Shown: piece by piece, positions 31,894 to 45,158 of the stretch
Position numbering within the stretch: the stretch's first letter is position 1
Layout: the number at the start of each line of letters is the position of its first letter
Assembly: GCA_036674765.1 (NCBI GenBank)
Contig: JARVKI010000014.1
Span: forward strand, 434,001 to 498,000
Reading direction: 5' to 3'
DNA: 64,000 nt
From: Seiridium cupressi
Taxonomy: Eukaryota > Ascomycota > Sordariomycetes > Amphisphaeriales > Sporocadaceae
Translations under genes and position numbers: made by a program
The notes under the pieces: generated by a model
Told to the model about the DNA's origin: nothing
Databases searched by the model: none
The model's input: only the letters and a program-made list of their open reading frames with translations

Positions 31894-32927
31894 TTACTTC
31901 AGGCCGCCACTTAACAAGACACTCTGCCCTGTCAGGTAGCCCGTCTTACATAGCATCAGAACAACGTTGGCGCACTCCTGCGGCGTGCCCAGACGACCCA
32001 CGGGGATGTTCTTGACATCTCCCGGCGTCCCCTCCACCATCTTCGCGTCTGGAATCAGGCCCGTGTCGCCAATCATGGCCGGCGCCACATCGTTTACTGT
32101 GATGCCAAACTGCGCTTGCTTTGCTGCTAGGTTCTTCATCATGCCTGTCAAGCCGGCTTTCGATGCTGCGTCTGGAATTTCGAGACAAAAAATAGTCAGT
32201 CGCCAAAGTTCGTAGTTACTGATATAAGTTGAAAGGTGCCAGATGAACACCGTCTTGCGTGTAACCAAATGCCGATCACCAGAAGCACCATGCTTGACAA
32301 CCGTAGAGCTTCGCACTGATAGACTTGGAAGAGTGGTTGATCACTTACAGTGACAACCGTTGATCCCACCACCAATCGCCGCAATGCTGCTCACAAACAC
32401 GATGCGGCCCCATCCGTTCTTCTGCATCCACGGCACGCTCAACTTGGCCAGCACGAAGCTAGCCCTGAGGTTCACGTTGAGGGTGTAGTCGAACTCGTCG
32501 ACGGAGATGTCCAGGATGTCCGGGATGCGCTTGCCATAGCCGGCATTCGAGACCAAAATGTCGGGCCCCTCATGGGTGGGGTGTTCCTGTCTGAGGTCGC
32601 GAAACAGGCGTTCGATGTCCGGCACGGACCCAGTGTCTACGGTGTGGACCGAGATCTTCCTGTCCTTTTCTGCGCCCTGAGCTGGCGACGGCGATGAGGA
32701 TAAGAGTTCCTTGACTAGATCATCGACTGGCTGCCGGTTCTTGTGGCAGGTCAGTGCCAGCGAGGCGCCCTCGGCCCAGAGCGCCCGGGCACAGGCTGCA
32801 CCGATGCTGTGAGCTACGTGTTAGTGCTTGCTGGGAGCCCAGCCCAGGGAAGGGACAAAACATACCCGCCCGAAGCACCGGTGATGAGTGCCAAACGGCC
32901 ATTGATCTCGTTGTCGACTCTGGACAT
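31894..32927 (-). CDS. Short-chain dehydrogenase/reductase (FabG-like)
   Basis: Classical NAD(P)-dependent SDR in three exons. Exon 1 (from 32927) ends at GASGG; a GTATGT ... CTCACAG intron rebuilds TGASGGIGAACARAL, the TGxxxGxG cofactor motif. Exon 2 carries NAGYGKRIPDILDIS, NVNLRASFVLAKLSVPWMQK and IVFVSSIAA (catalytic Ser region). A second intron (GTAAGT ... ATTCCAG, about 160 bp) splits the active-site tetrad, and HYAASKAGLTGMMKNLA supplies YxxxK. The C terminus with GRLGTPQECANVVLMLCKTGYLTGQSVLLSGGLK is typical of 3-oxoacyl-ACP reductase/glucose dehydrogenase-type SDRs. Residue length about 270. Substrate cannot be told from sequence. The 3' intron reads open in part, so gene finders may mispredict this gene. 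Confidence 0.92.
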
Positions 32928-33575
32928 TGTGTTTTGCGAAGTGTTGCGTGGTTCGTGCCCAGAAATGGGATTCTCGCACGTTTCTAGTTGCAGGGTTGAT
33001 ACACAGGTGCCGGTAGCGGGGAGGAGCTCCGCCGGACCGGCCCCGACGTGCAAGTGTGAACAAGGGCCACGGGTATCGCTCGCCGAGAATAACCTCGATT
33101 CATCCGACAAGCTTAGCCCGTAGGTTGGATTGGTCCGCTTTGAGGGCCACCGAAGCCTCTCCAGTTTTCCGAAGCATGATTGTTTCTGTGTGTTAGCATT
33201 CCTAGTCGCCGACATCATCCAGTGTATGTAGTGCTAGCATGAAGCTAAGGTTAGATAGCTACGTGATCAGTATGCCACAGCTTTTATCGACAAGTCATTG
33301 TTATTCCTACAGTTCTACCAAGTGGATATCTCGTACAGCCGCGCAAGATAGTTAGTATGCAATCTTCAATCCCCATTGCGTCCAAACTCTCGAAAACAAC
33401 ACAAAAAACATCCTTCCAATCTGATAATTTGGTATCTAACAAGAGACAGTCATGTCTCGCCATCTATGATGCAATTCAAGCAATCATTATGCCTCCCGGT
33501 CAAATTGTCCATATGCACTAAAGAAACCCTGACGCCAATGCTGTAATGATCGTGATGCTAAAAAGTGGATGTGAA
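32928..33575. other. Intergenic
   Basis: Promoter of the SDR gene and 3' flank of ATG2. No other feature recognised. Confidence 0.5.
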
Positions 33576-36500
33576 TCAGTGTCGTTTGTATTTCTGCTGT
33601 GGTGTTAGTATGCATGACCGTAGACAAGGAATGTTTCCGAAAACTGACCTCTTCGATCCGCCTCCTGTTATGGGGGTCAAGCGAGTTGGTCGCACCCATC
33701 AGAGTTTGCCCAATGGCCTTGCTCGAGCCGATCAATGGCCTGAAGATGATAGTCGGTGCCTGCTTTAAAACAGCCTTCGCGGCATCCTGAGCACTCTGGC
33801 TCTCCTGGACAGCCCCTGGAATCGCAATGATGGCGTCTCTAGCCACGTTTAGGTCACGAGTCAGACTCGAGTATGCACCTCTGAGGCCCTGCACAACGCC
33901 GGTAGGTTGATCAGCATACAGGCTGATCTGCTTGGTGTTCTCATTGTCCGTTTCCTCATCTTCCCAGACAGTGTCCTGATGGCCAGGCTTGACGAGCATG
34001 CCTTCGGCGCCTTGGAGTACGTATTGGGTGCCGACAGCGACCTTCGCTCCAAGCTTGACAATCTCGGTGCTGGTGGTCTTCGCAAAGGCGGCTGCCCCTT
34101 TGCCAATACTACGGACAATCTTGCCATCCTTCTTGTATTCTTTGATCGGAATCTCAATTAAGTCTTTGAAGCCGCTGCCGACGTTGACCAGAGAGCGGAC
34201 TGGCGCCAGGCCTGCCAGAATACCTGGTAATTGATTGCGCTTGATTTCGGGCATCCAAATGTCGTTCAGCATCATGCCCAGTCTGTCAAATCCCGAGACA
34301 CCGTACACGATGGTGTGTCGAAGAACCATACGCGCCTCGTCGAGGATTAGGAAATTCATGAATTCAGTAGTGTGGCCAGATCTGAGGCCGGCATAGTCGA
34401 CACGCTTTGGCTTGAAATCAAGTTTGACAGGTACAGAGTTGATTTCAGCCCTTTGGATGAATGGCACATCAGCTTCCGAGACGTGGATCGGGGCATCTGC
34501 GTTCTTGAATTCAAAGAACCGTGTGATGAAATCCAATGCGTCTTGATCAACGTGTAATCTTAGGGGAAGAATTGTGGCCTTGAGGACAAACTCCGTGGCC
34601 GAGAGCTCTTGGACAGGCTTCACCTTCAAGAGTTCGATATGGGCCATGCTAGTGTTCATCTCTCGTTCACCCGCGTCCTGGTCGTACGTTGCAAACTTCT
34701 TCCAAGTCGATGTCGGTACGTGATCGAAGACATCAAGATCCCTCACCTTGACATCGATCGAGCTTTGGGTTTCACCAGACTCATCCGAGAAGTTGACTAC
34801 ATCGACGTTGATGCCTTTCAGCTCAAATGTAATCTTATGTCGCTTGCTGCGATCGAGTCTCAGCTTCTTCTTTGCGCGCTTGCTACCCATGCGACTAGGA
34901 GTTGCCGTCATAGTTGTCGTTACTACCGACTCGGTTTCTGTTGCATTATCATTGAGGGCCTCATTGATGTTCCGCGTGAGTTCTCGAGGATCACGGTTCG
35001 CTGGTACCCCAATGTAAATAGAGTTGAATAGGAAATCGCCGATGACAGTCTCCTCTTCCTCAATCATGGCTTCCATGTCAGCCGTCACACGCACATGATC
35101 TGATCGTCCCCTTCGCTCGAGTGCCTTCGCTTCAACTTCCTCGACAGCTTTTGTGATAACTTCCCGAGTGTGAGTCCAATCGTAACCATCGAACAAGTTC
35201 CAGATGAAATGCACCTCCCTGACTCGTACCGTCATTGGGTACCTTGGAGACTTTGTGTCCTTGGGCGACTCGTACCGGTTCTCTGTCGAGTTCCATTTGG
35301 GGGCGTATCCATGAATGACTGATTGCGTACCGAAGAAATCTTCATGAACAACTAGGTCGGAGTCGTCATCTGCCTCGGATTGCTGACTACTGAAGTTGGT
35401 GAGAAGCACGCCATCACTTGTATCTTGTGATGCTGTGTGTTCCGACATGAAAGAGCCGCCAAGGCCATCTGATTCGCCCCCCAACGTCTCATCATAGAAC
35501 TGCGAATGGATGTCGAGAGGGCTGGACTGGCTGGACTCGCCAAGATCAACTCCTTCCAGCTCTTCCCCGCCCAGTTCTTGCGCCATCCCAAAATCGTCAT
35601 CAAAATCGTAGGTGCCTTCAGCCTGGCCGAAGGCATCCGCAGATATGGATGCTAGTAGGTCTTGCACAGGCACCACGGCAGTTTTGTATTTTGGGACCTT
35701 ACTTGGCGGTGTTGGAGGTTGCAAAGCATTAGCCAGTGCAATCAATGTCTGGGTGGAGTCCGCACATGTCTCCATGACCAGGAGATCGTCGCGGAGTTCC
35801 ACGTCAATGAATCTCGACTCGTCGTCATTCGCCCCAATGAGGATATTGGCCTTGGCAGCGGATATGAAACAGATATCGACGAATCCTTTCGAGCACAATT
35901 CAACGACCTGTTCTGAGCTTGCACTTGAAGGGCGACGGCGGGATGAATGAGCAGCCGATCCCAAGTCTTTCACGTTGTCCGTTAGAAGTATAGATCCCTT
36001 CTTCAGTTCAAAGCCGGCCGTAGCTTCGTCGCTCTTGGAAAGGGACACTTTCAATTGGGCGTCTGTCAAGGCCATCACCAACTTGGAGTCCAGCCTCAAG
36101 GGGTTCAAGCCTATAAGGCAGTCCCTGAAAATCAGATCAAGCTTGGTTGGCTTTCCTGCTTTCGTCTTCCCTTTGCTGATCTCGCTTGAATGTTGTCTCC
36201 CGGTGATCACGGTATGGGCATGGTCACCAAGATTGGCAACCGATGCTGCAAGCTGGGCCTCGAAGTCCTGTGGTGTAGCATCTTCTGCGAGGTCCAAGAT
36301 GTCCATGATAGTGGGGACTCGATACTCGACGTTCAAATTGCGCATCCGAAGTTTGATCACCGGCTCCATGGCGTCTGGGATCATTCGCATGGTGAAGACC
36401 GGTCCACTACTCTTAATAGTGGCGGTGGACCCAAGTAGCTCTTCAGTGTTGTTTCGGTGCACACTGATAGACCCCAGCGCAACGGCGACCAGCGATGGGA

Positions 36501-39500
36501 AAGTAATCTGGCCGGCTTCGACATCCTTGAGCGAGGCTTGTACTTTCCCGAAGCGCCGATCTATATCTACCGCAATATCGAAGTTGCGGATCATGGCTAG
36601 GGTGAGAACACCAGGCCTGTCGTCCTCCGGAAGGTATTTAGCCACAGTTCCGAGCCGAGCAATTTCTTCGCCCAATGCCGGCAGACACTGTAATTGCTGA
36701 ATTTTCTTGACGTTAACTTCAATATTGTCGAAGTTCAATCGGATGACACCCCCCTTTCGTCTTTGTCGGAGCAGAGTATCTACCATGATCTCGTCGTCAT
36801 TTTCATCGAACTTGTTCTTGGAAGGAATGATAAGTTCTAGTAGCCTTTCGAGATCATGATCCCTCGGGGAGAATAGATACTCAATGCGAGTGTTCATTAT
36901 CGCAGCGGTGATGGGTGGATCGCCCATGGACCTTCGAAGAAATGGGCCCGCAAGTTGGATCTTGGTGATACCAACTCCCACGCCTTCGTCGCGAGTCACT
37001 AATTTGACAGCGCTCGTGTCCAACGCGACGCTACACTCTTTCCCTACAAGATCAAGATGAAAACCACCGATTCTTATGTTGATCTTGTTATCTTGTGCTG
37101 CGGACTTGTCGTCCGCCTTGATGGGCGCATCGAAACGAACACCTCGAGCTTTCTTCACTGTTCTTGCAGGACTCCTAGACGCAGGGGAAGCATTCGATGT
37201 CATGGAAGATCCCATGTTCAAGAAGCTGCTGAGCCCGCCGAACCAACTGAAGGTCTCGTCCAATCTTTGGCAATCGAGCTTCACATGCAAAGGTAATGTC
37301 TTGACTTCACAGCGTGTCGCATCCGAGGACTGGATGATCTTCAGCGATACATCGGAACCAGCTGAGGGGAATGCGTCCCTCACGGAAGCGCGCATTTGCA
37401 AACGTTGATCAAATGATATGATATCGTCGTCTGTGTAACCAAGCTTGAACTTCTCCAAGTCTACAGAGGTCACCGTGGAGCTATCGGTACTCGTCATATG
37501 TATTCTCAAATTTCCCAGGGTGGAAGTCAACAAAGCGTCGGACCCGAAGGCAGCTGAATCGGGATTCATTATCCGCTCAGGTGTATCTGCAACTCCGACC
37601 AAAGCCTCAAGAAACTGTATCGAGACTTGTTCAGCTGTCACTTTGATTTCGGGTGCTTGAGTGGCGGCCGGTTTTGAGGGAGCAGATTTCTGGGCCCTTC
37701 CCCCTCGATCCTTCAGAATATTAAGGATACGCGATGAGACCATAGCAAGTAGAAAGCTGATTGAAGCATCAAATCGAACCTCAAGAGGTGCGAGGACGAC
37801 TTCTATAGATTCATCTCTAGGTAATCCACTGGTTGGGAAAGGAGGCGGCGACGCATCTGACCCTGCCGATGAAGTAGGACGAATCGTTGTCGATTGAGCG
37901 CCCTCATAAATCAAGAAAGAGCCAGGAATGTTTGGGGCGACAGAACGCTCTAGTCCATGACGAGTCGTTGATGAGACTTCTTCCGTCGAAGATGGGACTG
38001 GCACGTGTTTATGGTTGGAAGGTATATAAACCGAGATAGCAGCAAGGGAGACGATCTCCTTTACAAGACGCGTAGGACCGCGAGGCGTTGCAGTACCTTC
38101 AGGTGCTATGAATGCCGTGTTATGATCCGCATCACCTATGCTTTCGAAGTTACTTGCAGGTTCATCGATGGAATTCTCGCTAGCAGATGCTTGGATCGCA
38201 TGCTCGCGATCCAAAAGCTGTGGCCCAATTCCGGAAGCGGGATATGCTCCCGATTTGACATCAGAACTCCGTACGTCTGAATGGGTCTCTTCTCCTGGGA
38301 CGTTCCTAGAGCGTGCTGGACTCTTTGTAATCGAAGGTTCCGGTTCATCCCAGGCACCCGGCATGGCTGATAACCTTTGCGAAACGCCGGTGTCTGAAAA
38401 AGCACTCATATACATACTTTCTGCTTCTTCATGACTGAAAAGATGAGATTGAGCAAGATCATCGTCAGCTGATGGCGGTGGTGACACGGCGCCGGCAGAT
38501 TGCTCGATCACTTCGTTCTTTGGCTCTTGGTAAGAGGCTGGAGGTGTCTGACCCCAAGCGCCAAGACGTTCAAGTGTCGGTTCTGAATGCGCATCTCTTT
38601 CAAAAGCAGACCAAGGATCTGATGCTGCTTCTACTGTAGAACGAGCCGGATCATGAGAAAACCCCGAGGGTGGGCTATACCGAGGAGCTAACGCCCTGGG
38701 TGTTGAAGGGGCAGATCTCAAGTCGTCCTCCAGTTGATCGTCTTCTTGCGAACCGTTGAACTCATATGGAATATTGAAAGCATCCTCACTGTCCATCAAC
38801 GGATAATATTGACTTTGACTCAAGTCGGTCGACTCATCCAGTGGCTCATAGATACTATGAGAGAGTGAATCGTTCTCTGGAGTTGGCGGTTCCTTGGCCG
38901 CCACTACAGGGGAATTTGTTGCGACAGAGGACGGCATGGATGGGGTCCGGGCAAGGGTCGAAAAGACGTTGGCTTCAGATATCAGAGAAGCTCGTATTCT
39001 GTTCAAGGAAATATGGCGTTTGCCGTCTCTGGGGATCACGGCTGGCTGGTCTGCGGTGTCCGCCTGCTGCAGTTGTGTAGTAACTCCTTCCACATTGAGG
39101 TCGTCAATGGCAAGCTGAAAAGTAACCAGTTCCGGCGTGGTTGAATGAACCTCAACAGGAACCTCGACATCTAGTTCAAATGTGACACCCCTGATAGAGA
39201 CTTGTGTCCGATCGACTATTCCTTGTAAAAAGTCCGCCAGGAAGACAGGCAGAGACAGGGCCTGTCCTGTTCCCGTGGGTACTTCGTCATCACTGCCATC
39301 TTCACTACTACTGGCAATAGAGGCCGCAAGATCATGACTTTCCGCTTGAAGCGCCGCTTGTAGTTCGGCCTTCTCCCTCGAGGGCTGGGCTTCTAAAAAG
39401 GATTGCGCCAGATCAATTGCATGGGGTACGAATTCCTCCTCTTGAGTCCTGGTTGGTTTCTTACTCCGTGCTTGTCTTTGTTCATCCTTTAATGTTTCCT

Positions 39501-39904
39501 CGGACGCCACTTTCAGCTTCACTTGGACGCCGTCTACCTCGACCACGATCGGACTGGAGTATATCGCCGACGGAATCGAGACACGAAGCTTTAGCACCTT
39601 TGCTTTTTGAAGCTTGAATGACGTAGGAAGCTGTAGTAATCCTTCGAGTTTCTGAGCCGAAGAGCATGTTAGTGATTGTTTTCTCAGATCTACATGAAAC
39701 CAGGGGCACCCCTTAGGATAATTTACGTACCTCTAGCCTGATACCGACGTCCTGGAACGTAAGCACGTTGTTCCTCCCCCATTCAAGGTCCAACTTGTCG
39801 ACGTCCAGGGCATCGGTATCGAGAAACTCGAGCCTCGAAAGCGCGTACCGCAACAGTCGTTTGGACATGTTGGAGCTCCCGAAGGAGCGAAATATGGACG
39901 CCAT
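33576..39904 (-). CDS. ATG2: Autophagy-related protein 2 (lipid transfer)
   Basis: Three exons, 39904-39731, 39651-33649 and 33596-33576; 2065 residues, normal for filamentous-fungal Atg2. The N terminus, MASIFRSFGSSNMSKRLLRY followed by LEWGRNNVLTFQDVGIRLE, is the chorein-type entrance of the rod-like lipid-transfer protein that works with Atg9 and Atg18 at the phagophore-ER contact. Middle parts show the Ser/Pro-rich insertion (about residues 260-520) and repeated beta-rich RBG segments. The C-terminal region contains the ATG_C-type sequence GSGFKDLIEIPIKEYKKDGKIVRSIGKGAAAFAKTTSTEIVKLGAK, an amphipathic-helix region for membrane binding. The last intron is a 52-bp GTCAGT ... CTAACACCACAG element. 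Splicing it yields the conserved EEQKYKRH end, whereas reading through adds about 50 unrelated residues to 33487. It is the longest gene in the window. Confidence 0.97.
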
Positions 39905-41211
39905 TGCGAGCCTCAGCTGCAGTTATGCAGCTACACGACGTCTCTTAGCCGCTCCAAGCTCGGGGTGTGCTGTGTGCCTTCCCTCTTGAGGGTCCGCGTG
40001 ATGGCGGCGCTGTCGGACTAGAACGCTATCACGGTATCGATAACCCCGATGGGAGGATGCGGGGTGGCGGCTCATCGTTGTAGGCGTTCCATTTGGGTGA
40101 AATTAAGGCGCCGCTAGACGAGATGGAATGATGAAGCTTTTGGGTTCCAAAGCTCGAGATGGACTTGGGAAGAAAGCTGCCCTATTCGATACGATTTGCC
40201 CCCCTATGATAGCGAGCTGGGCTGTCAGCTGTGTTTGGGGGCAGTGAGTGGTCGTGTGGTTAGGGGCATGAACTGGCGCCGGTTGATGTGAGCAGTTACT
40301 GGAATTCGCATTGCAGGCCACCCGATAGTGTCATTTGACCCACTACTACGCTTTATCGACAGCGGGGGCGACGCAACAAGGCGGTGGGTGTTAGTGGCCG
40401 CCAGCGCCGTGACAGTTGTTTGAGTGGCTCACGTCGAGTTCCACTCTAGGCACCTGACTTGTACTTGAGTCAATCGCTTTTAAAGGAACAATGGACCGTA
40501 TTCAATGATAGGGACAAATCACCATTTCGTACTGAGCCATATGCTTTCTTTATTATCTACAACAAATCAAATGCCCCAAGACAAACTGGTCTTGCAATCC
40601 ATGAATATAGGCTTCCTGTGGACTCGGTTTGTCCGCCTTGCTATGAGGCCAATTCCCACGAAAGAAAGGCCATAGCAACGACTTGGCAATTGCCGGTCGA
40701 TCTACAGCTACATCGACCCAAGCCCAAGCTACGATGTACCCATGCTCTCCACACGCCTTGAGGTTGATCCTGTGACATTTCTCAGTCACTCATGGTCATT
40801 CTTAACCAAGAAGACTTTCCATTGCCATCGGGTTTTGCCATTTTAACTATTGTGTTTGCTGAAGTAATGTTATAGCAGCTAGAATTAGTGAGACAACATG
40901 GTAATCACATGATTCTTGCACTCTGGCGTTTCGAAAATTCAGAGTCTCTTCACGTAATAACAGCTATCCCAGCCAGCTTCAGTCTTCCCGCGGGCAGAGA
41001 ACAAGCAAAGCATAATATCGAAAGTCTAGTACTGGTTGCCATGGCAATTAAACAGTGATCGGCAATGTCTATCAGAGGTTATGTCACGATGCATTAAATA
41101 TTTTCCCCGATACTTTAATATTTTTGATATCATGCTTGAACCATGCTTCTTGGAGCTTCTGTACCGTGACTGCAATCGCGACATAGCGGCCATCCATATA
41201 AATAGATATGT
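39905..41211. other. Intergenic
   Basis: Promoter of ATG2 (GC-rich to about 40450), then AT-rich 3' flank of the amine oxidase gene. No supported gene. Confidence 0.5.
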
Positions 41212-43068
41212 TCAGAGCTTGACGGACGTTCCGGCTACTGACTGAACACCTCCCTTCTGCAGTCCATAGGCAGCCCGAATTCTTTCGCCCACACTTTCAC
41301 CGGACCAGTAAGCACCCGTTGCAGTTCCAAGTGCCACATACGGGGCCGTGTGCTCGCCTGCAAACCACAGACCCCGGTCCGGCAGACCCTGTCGCATGGT
41401 CTCGATGTCCTTGTCCCCTTCTTCAAGTCCGACTTGGAAATTGCTATAGCTGCCGTTGCCCGCTAGATCATCTTGAAGCCAATCTGTTGAGAAGCAAGCC
41501 GTGGGCTGGCACTCTGGGAAGGACTCATCGTAATGTGGTAAGCGGGAGTAATAGGGCTTGAAGAACTGGATAAGGAATGCATCTTTCTTGTCTTTGGATT
41601 CGAGTTTCGAAACTTCGTCCGTTATATGACGAGACTGATCGCCATAAATATAAAAGAGCAGCGTCGGATGGCCGGTGCCATCAGGGAGAGAGCCCAATTC
41701 AACTACCTCTTGGTTCCATTTCTTCGAGTTAGATTCGGTCGCATACTTCGGCGACAGCCACTGGCAGAATCCCGTCACAATGCGACCATGCAAATCTGGC
41801 TTTAGCCAGAAAGCTGCTGGAAAGCTTATGTATACCTTTTCTAGGCAGCCGTAGCCAATGCTGTTGATGGCTTTGGTTAATCTCGAAGGTAGTGCCGGGC
41901 TGAATGCATGCGGATGCCTTTTCAACCAGCCTAAGGGTGCTGTAAAGACAACCTCATCAAATTTGAACGCTCCCCCCGTGGTGAATACTTCCAGTTTCCC
42001 TTCGTCGTCGTTGGTGGTCTTGATTTTAGTGACTTTCGTCGAGAGCTTGAAATTCGCTTTATCAAGCGCTGGCTTTGCGATTGATTGCAGGATTTTCTGA
42101 TAAGTGCCAGCACAAAATAGGTTCTCTATTGTAAGTTAGCATGGGCGTTTCAATCGCAATACTCTCGTCGAATCGACAAGTAGACGAGAATTGCAATGCA
42201 TCTAGGTTGGCTGGAGTGCTTGACACCAAGAACCGTCCGTGCATCAAAATTGGCAAAAGGGGGCAAAGCGTATACCTCCTTCAATGCATTCTTCAAGCCA
42301 GAAGAATTTGAGGCTCTGTGTATGAACCGGGCTACCAACAAATGCTCCCCACATCTCAGACAGTTGTAGAACGAAGCTGCGTTTCCTCTCAAAGTCGGGC
42401 TTCGTGCTCGGTATCCTTTTGACAACCTCCTGCTGGAAGAAGTCCCAAAGACTTATTTCGGGGCTGATCGTTGGCGAATGCTTGTTGCTGTGGGCGAACG
42501 CATCTTGCACAATGTCCCACATCATCGTTGAGTAAATCTCTCCATCTCTCTGTGCAAGGAGCTTGCCGTCTTCGTCGTAAACATAGGAGTTCTCGTCCCA
42601 GCGACTAATCGGGATTTCTGCCTCCGTGGCTATATCGAGAATCGCATTGTCCTCTGTGCCGTGGATCCAATTCGGTCCGCAATCAACGAGGTGCCCATTG
42701 GGTAGCTTAACTTGATGTACCCGTCCACCCAGACGATCACGGCCCTCTATCAGGGTAACCTCAAAGTCGTCGTGGTCTAGCAGAAGACTAGCACATCTCA
42801 GACCAGCTAGTCCCGCCCCAACGATCGCAACCTGTGGTTTATGGTCGCGAGCTTTGGTCCGGCGCTATAGGGAAAATGTCAACCTCTTGACTCAAGTGAA
42901 CACATCGACGAGGCATACCTTGCCAAGCCCGGGCGCGGTATTGCCTGCTTCCAACACCCGATCGGTGCTCGACGTCATGGCACTGAAGAGACGACAGGTC
43001 TGCAGATCTTGCGAGATGCGGGACGTATTACGGCCAAAGCCACTGCCGGACATTGAGTAAGCATCCAT
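41212..43068 (-). CDS. FAD-dependent amine oxidase (polyamine oxidase-like)
   Basis: Three exons, 43068-42919, 42864-42276 and 42125-41212; 550 residues. The Rossmann motif VAIVGAGLAGLRCASLL, then LIEGRDRLGGRVHQV and CGPNWIHGTEDN, are hallmarks of flavin monoamine/polyamine oxidases (Fms1, PAO). A central substrate domain follows with LGWLKRHPHAFSP and YGCLEKVYISFPAAFW. The second FAD-contact segment near the C terminus is GLWFAGEHTAPYVALGTATGAYWSGE. The start could be the ATG at 43068 or the in-frame ATG after LFSA about 30 codons later. The longer N terminus is Ser/Arg-rich and could serve as a presequence. Likely oxidises a polyamine or monoamine with release of H2O2; the substrate is inferred from the family. 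The 151-bp second intron is longer than usual for the window. Confidence 0.92.
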
Positions 43069-45158
43069 GCTCAGCGCCTTTGTTCAAGACCGGAAACAAA
43101 TATGTGAACAAGACTTCAGGGAGCATGCGCAGCCACAGGGCTGATATCAAAGATGTTGTGAATCAGGGTAGACGTAATAGGGGGGGAGAAGGGCGGCAGG
43201 CGCCGGGTTTGGGGTAGGGGCCTCAAGGGCAGCAGGCCTTGATGTGTTTAGTCCGGACGAGAAGATTGATGAGATAATACAAATTGACGAGTGTTGAAGG
43301 GCATGGATCACGGTTGAGGATATTGAGGTGGAGGATATTTCATTAGCATGGCACCTGCTACATGCAACATAGGCAGAGGGAAGTCACGCATAGCCATAGT
43401 ATCTGCTAGCGGACTATATGTGCCGTAAAGAACGTAATGAACAAATACTTGGCGATGGTGGCATGGGTCTCAATCTCGCATGTAGCAGCAGCCAACCTGT
43501 GACACAGACAGCTTACATGATGAAATGCACTCTCATCTGACGGAACGCGGAAGGTTTCGAGGCAGTACCGGTAAGTTGAGTATTGGTGCGGTATCATTCG
43601 CACTTTGCACTTGCTGGGAGGGATGACTTCCAGGTCTGGAAAGCCAATAAAGCACCAAATAGGCCGTAGCTTCATTTAGTTCGGTGTTTAGCAATGCAAG
43701 ATAAGAGCACCTCCGATGCCCACGCGACCAGATCGAGATGTCTTATTGGGTGGGCTTCTGCTGCGCTCGCGGCTTTAGTCGGCTGACATGGGGTAGGCAT
43801 ACTGACAGCCCAGATGCTGAAGCCGCCGACGGGTGAAATGACAGGATACTAGGTAATAAAATCCCACGTACCGAAGCGAGGTCTTGAGAAGCAAGAGTGG
43901 ACTTGTCCGGAGAAAACGGGTCATCAAGACTGCAAGGAACTTCGGACCGAACGGCGTCTAAGGATGCCTCTGAGGTATGTCTTGAAGGATCGTTGTTATC
44001 TTGCAGGTGTCAAGGAGGGGGGTCTGCCCGGTGATGACCGTGCGCCATAAAACCAGGGCCAACTAGCAGATGAGTCTGCACTGATTGATGTCTTTAGACA
44101 AATTCAGAGTCGTCGCTGGAAGGCGCGCATTTACCTATGGCAATCAACTAAGCAAACATGCAATTGCTCGTGTCTGACAATTCCGCACTGCCCACTCAAC
44201 CTTTGTGCTCTTTTTGCGTGATGTGGAGAGCGGGCGATTATGGGGACCTCGGGCTGCATGGTAATGGTGGAGCCCTGATCGTACGGCGATGTCTTCAGTT
44301 GGTACCAAGATATAGGTACGAGGAGAATCAAGCATGATTTCTCTCGAGACACTGTTCCTTTACATTGAGCTTGGTCAAAATGAATTACTTCGATGGCTGT
44401 CTGACATCTTGCAGATTTAATATTATAGACGGCGAGTCTATGAAAAGTTAAAAACATACACGAGTCGCGGGTCCAAAGGGTTGCTCTCCACTGGCGTTAT
44501 GTAAAACTTGGTGGTTTCAACAATTGCAATTCGGCTACAAATCTTGACAAGAGTCTCGGTATAGTTGATTAGTACATCAGTGTGGATTCTTGGAGAATTT
44601 CCTGAGAATTCCGAGTCGTCACAGATGGGAGTTGTGAGAATTTAAGCTTGGATCTTCCAGTCAGCATCTCTGTCGCCTGTTCACATGCGAAAGTCAAGAT
44701 GACACCAAATCTACCCGTATGTACTAGGTACATGTAAGCCCCGGATCCTAGGTCAGCACCCTTGCAGCGGTAAAGACCGCCACCAATCACAACTTGAACG
44801 ATTACGCCGGTCAAAGCTTTTTCCAGACCGCACTGCCGAGGCATCGGTGCAAAAGCAAAGATTAGTGGGTTTGGATGCTGTTCTCCAGGTTGTTAGCCGG
44901 CGCAAAGAACTGGAGTAATGTCCCTGTAGCTTTCGTCACGCGCCCGGCGCTGTAAGCCATGAGGGTCTTGTCTTCCCTTTAAGAGGTGGAATTTCCCTTG
45001 GCTGTATCCCTCTTGTATCTGTCTGTTGTCTCGTGTCATTCCCGTAGTCGCTGAACACCAATTGAGAACAACCTGCTTACAAAGGCTTTGAATACAACCC
45101 TCTGCTCGACCAGTTGCCTTCGCTTGTAATACCATTGTACCCCTCGTTCGAGACCAAC
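43069..45158. other. Intergenic, 2.1 kb divergent promoter region
   Basis: Shared upstream region of the amine oxidase (-) and the acyl-CoA dehydrogenase fusion gene (+). Small open frames at 43675-43406, 44457-44131 and 44844-44569 (all minus) have no domain, signal peptide or splice support and are not called. Confidence 0.5.

Noticed and set aside
43406..43675. 89-codon minus-strand ORF starting MKLRPIWCF
   Set aside because: No signal peptide by composition, no homology recognised, no splice support; lies in a shared promoter region.
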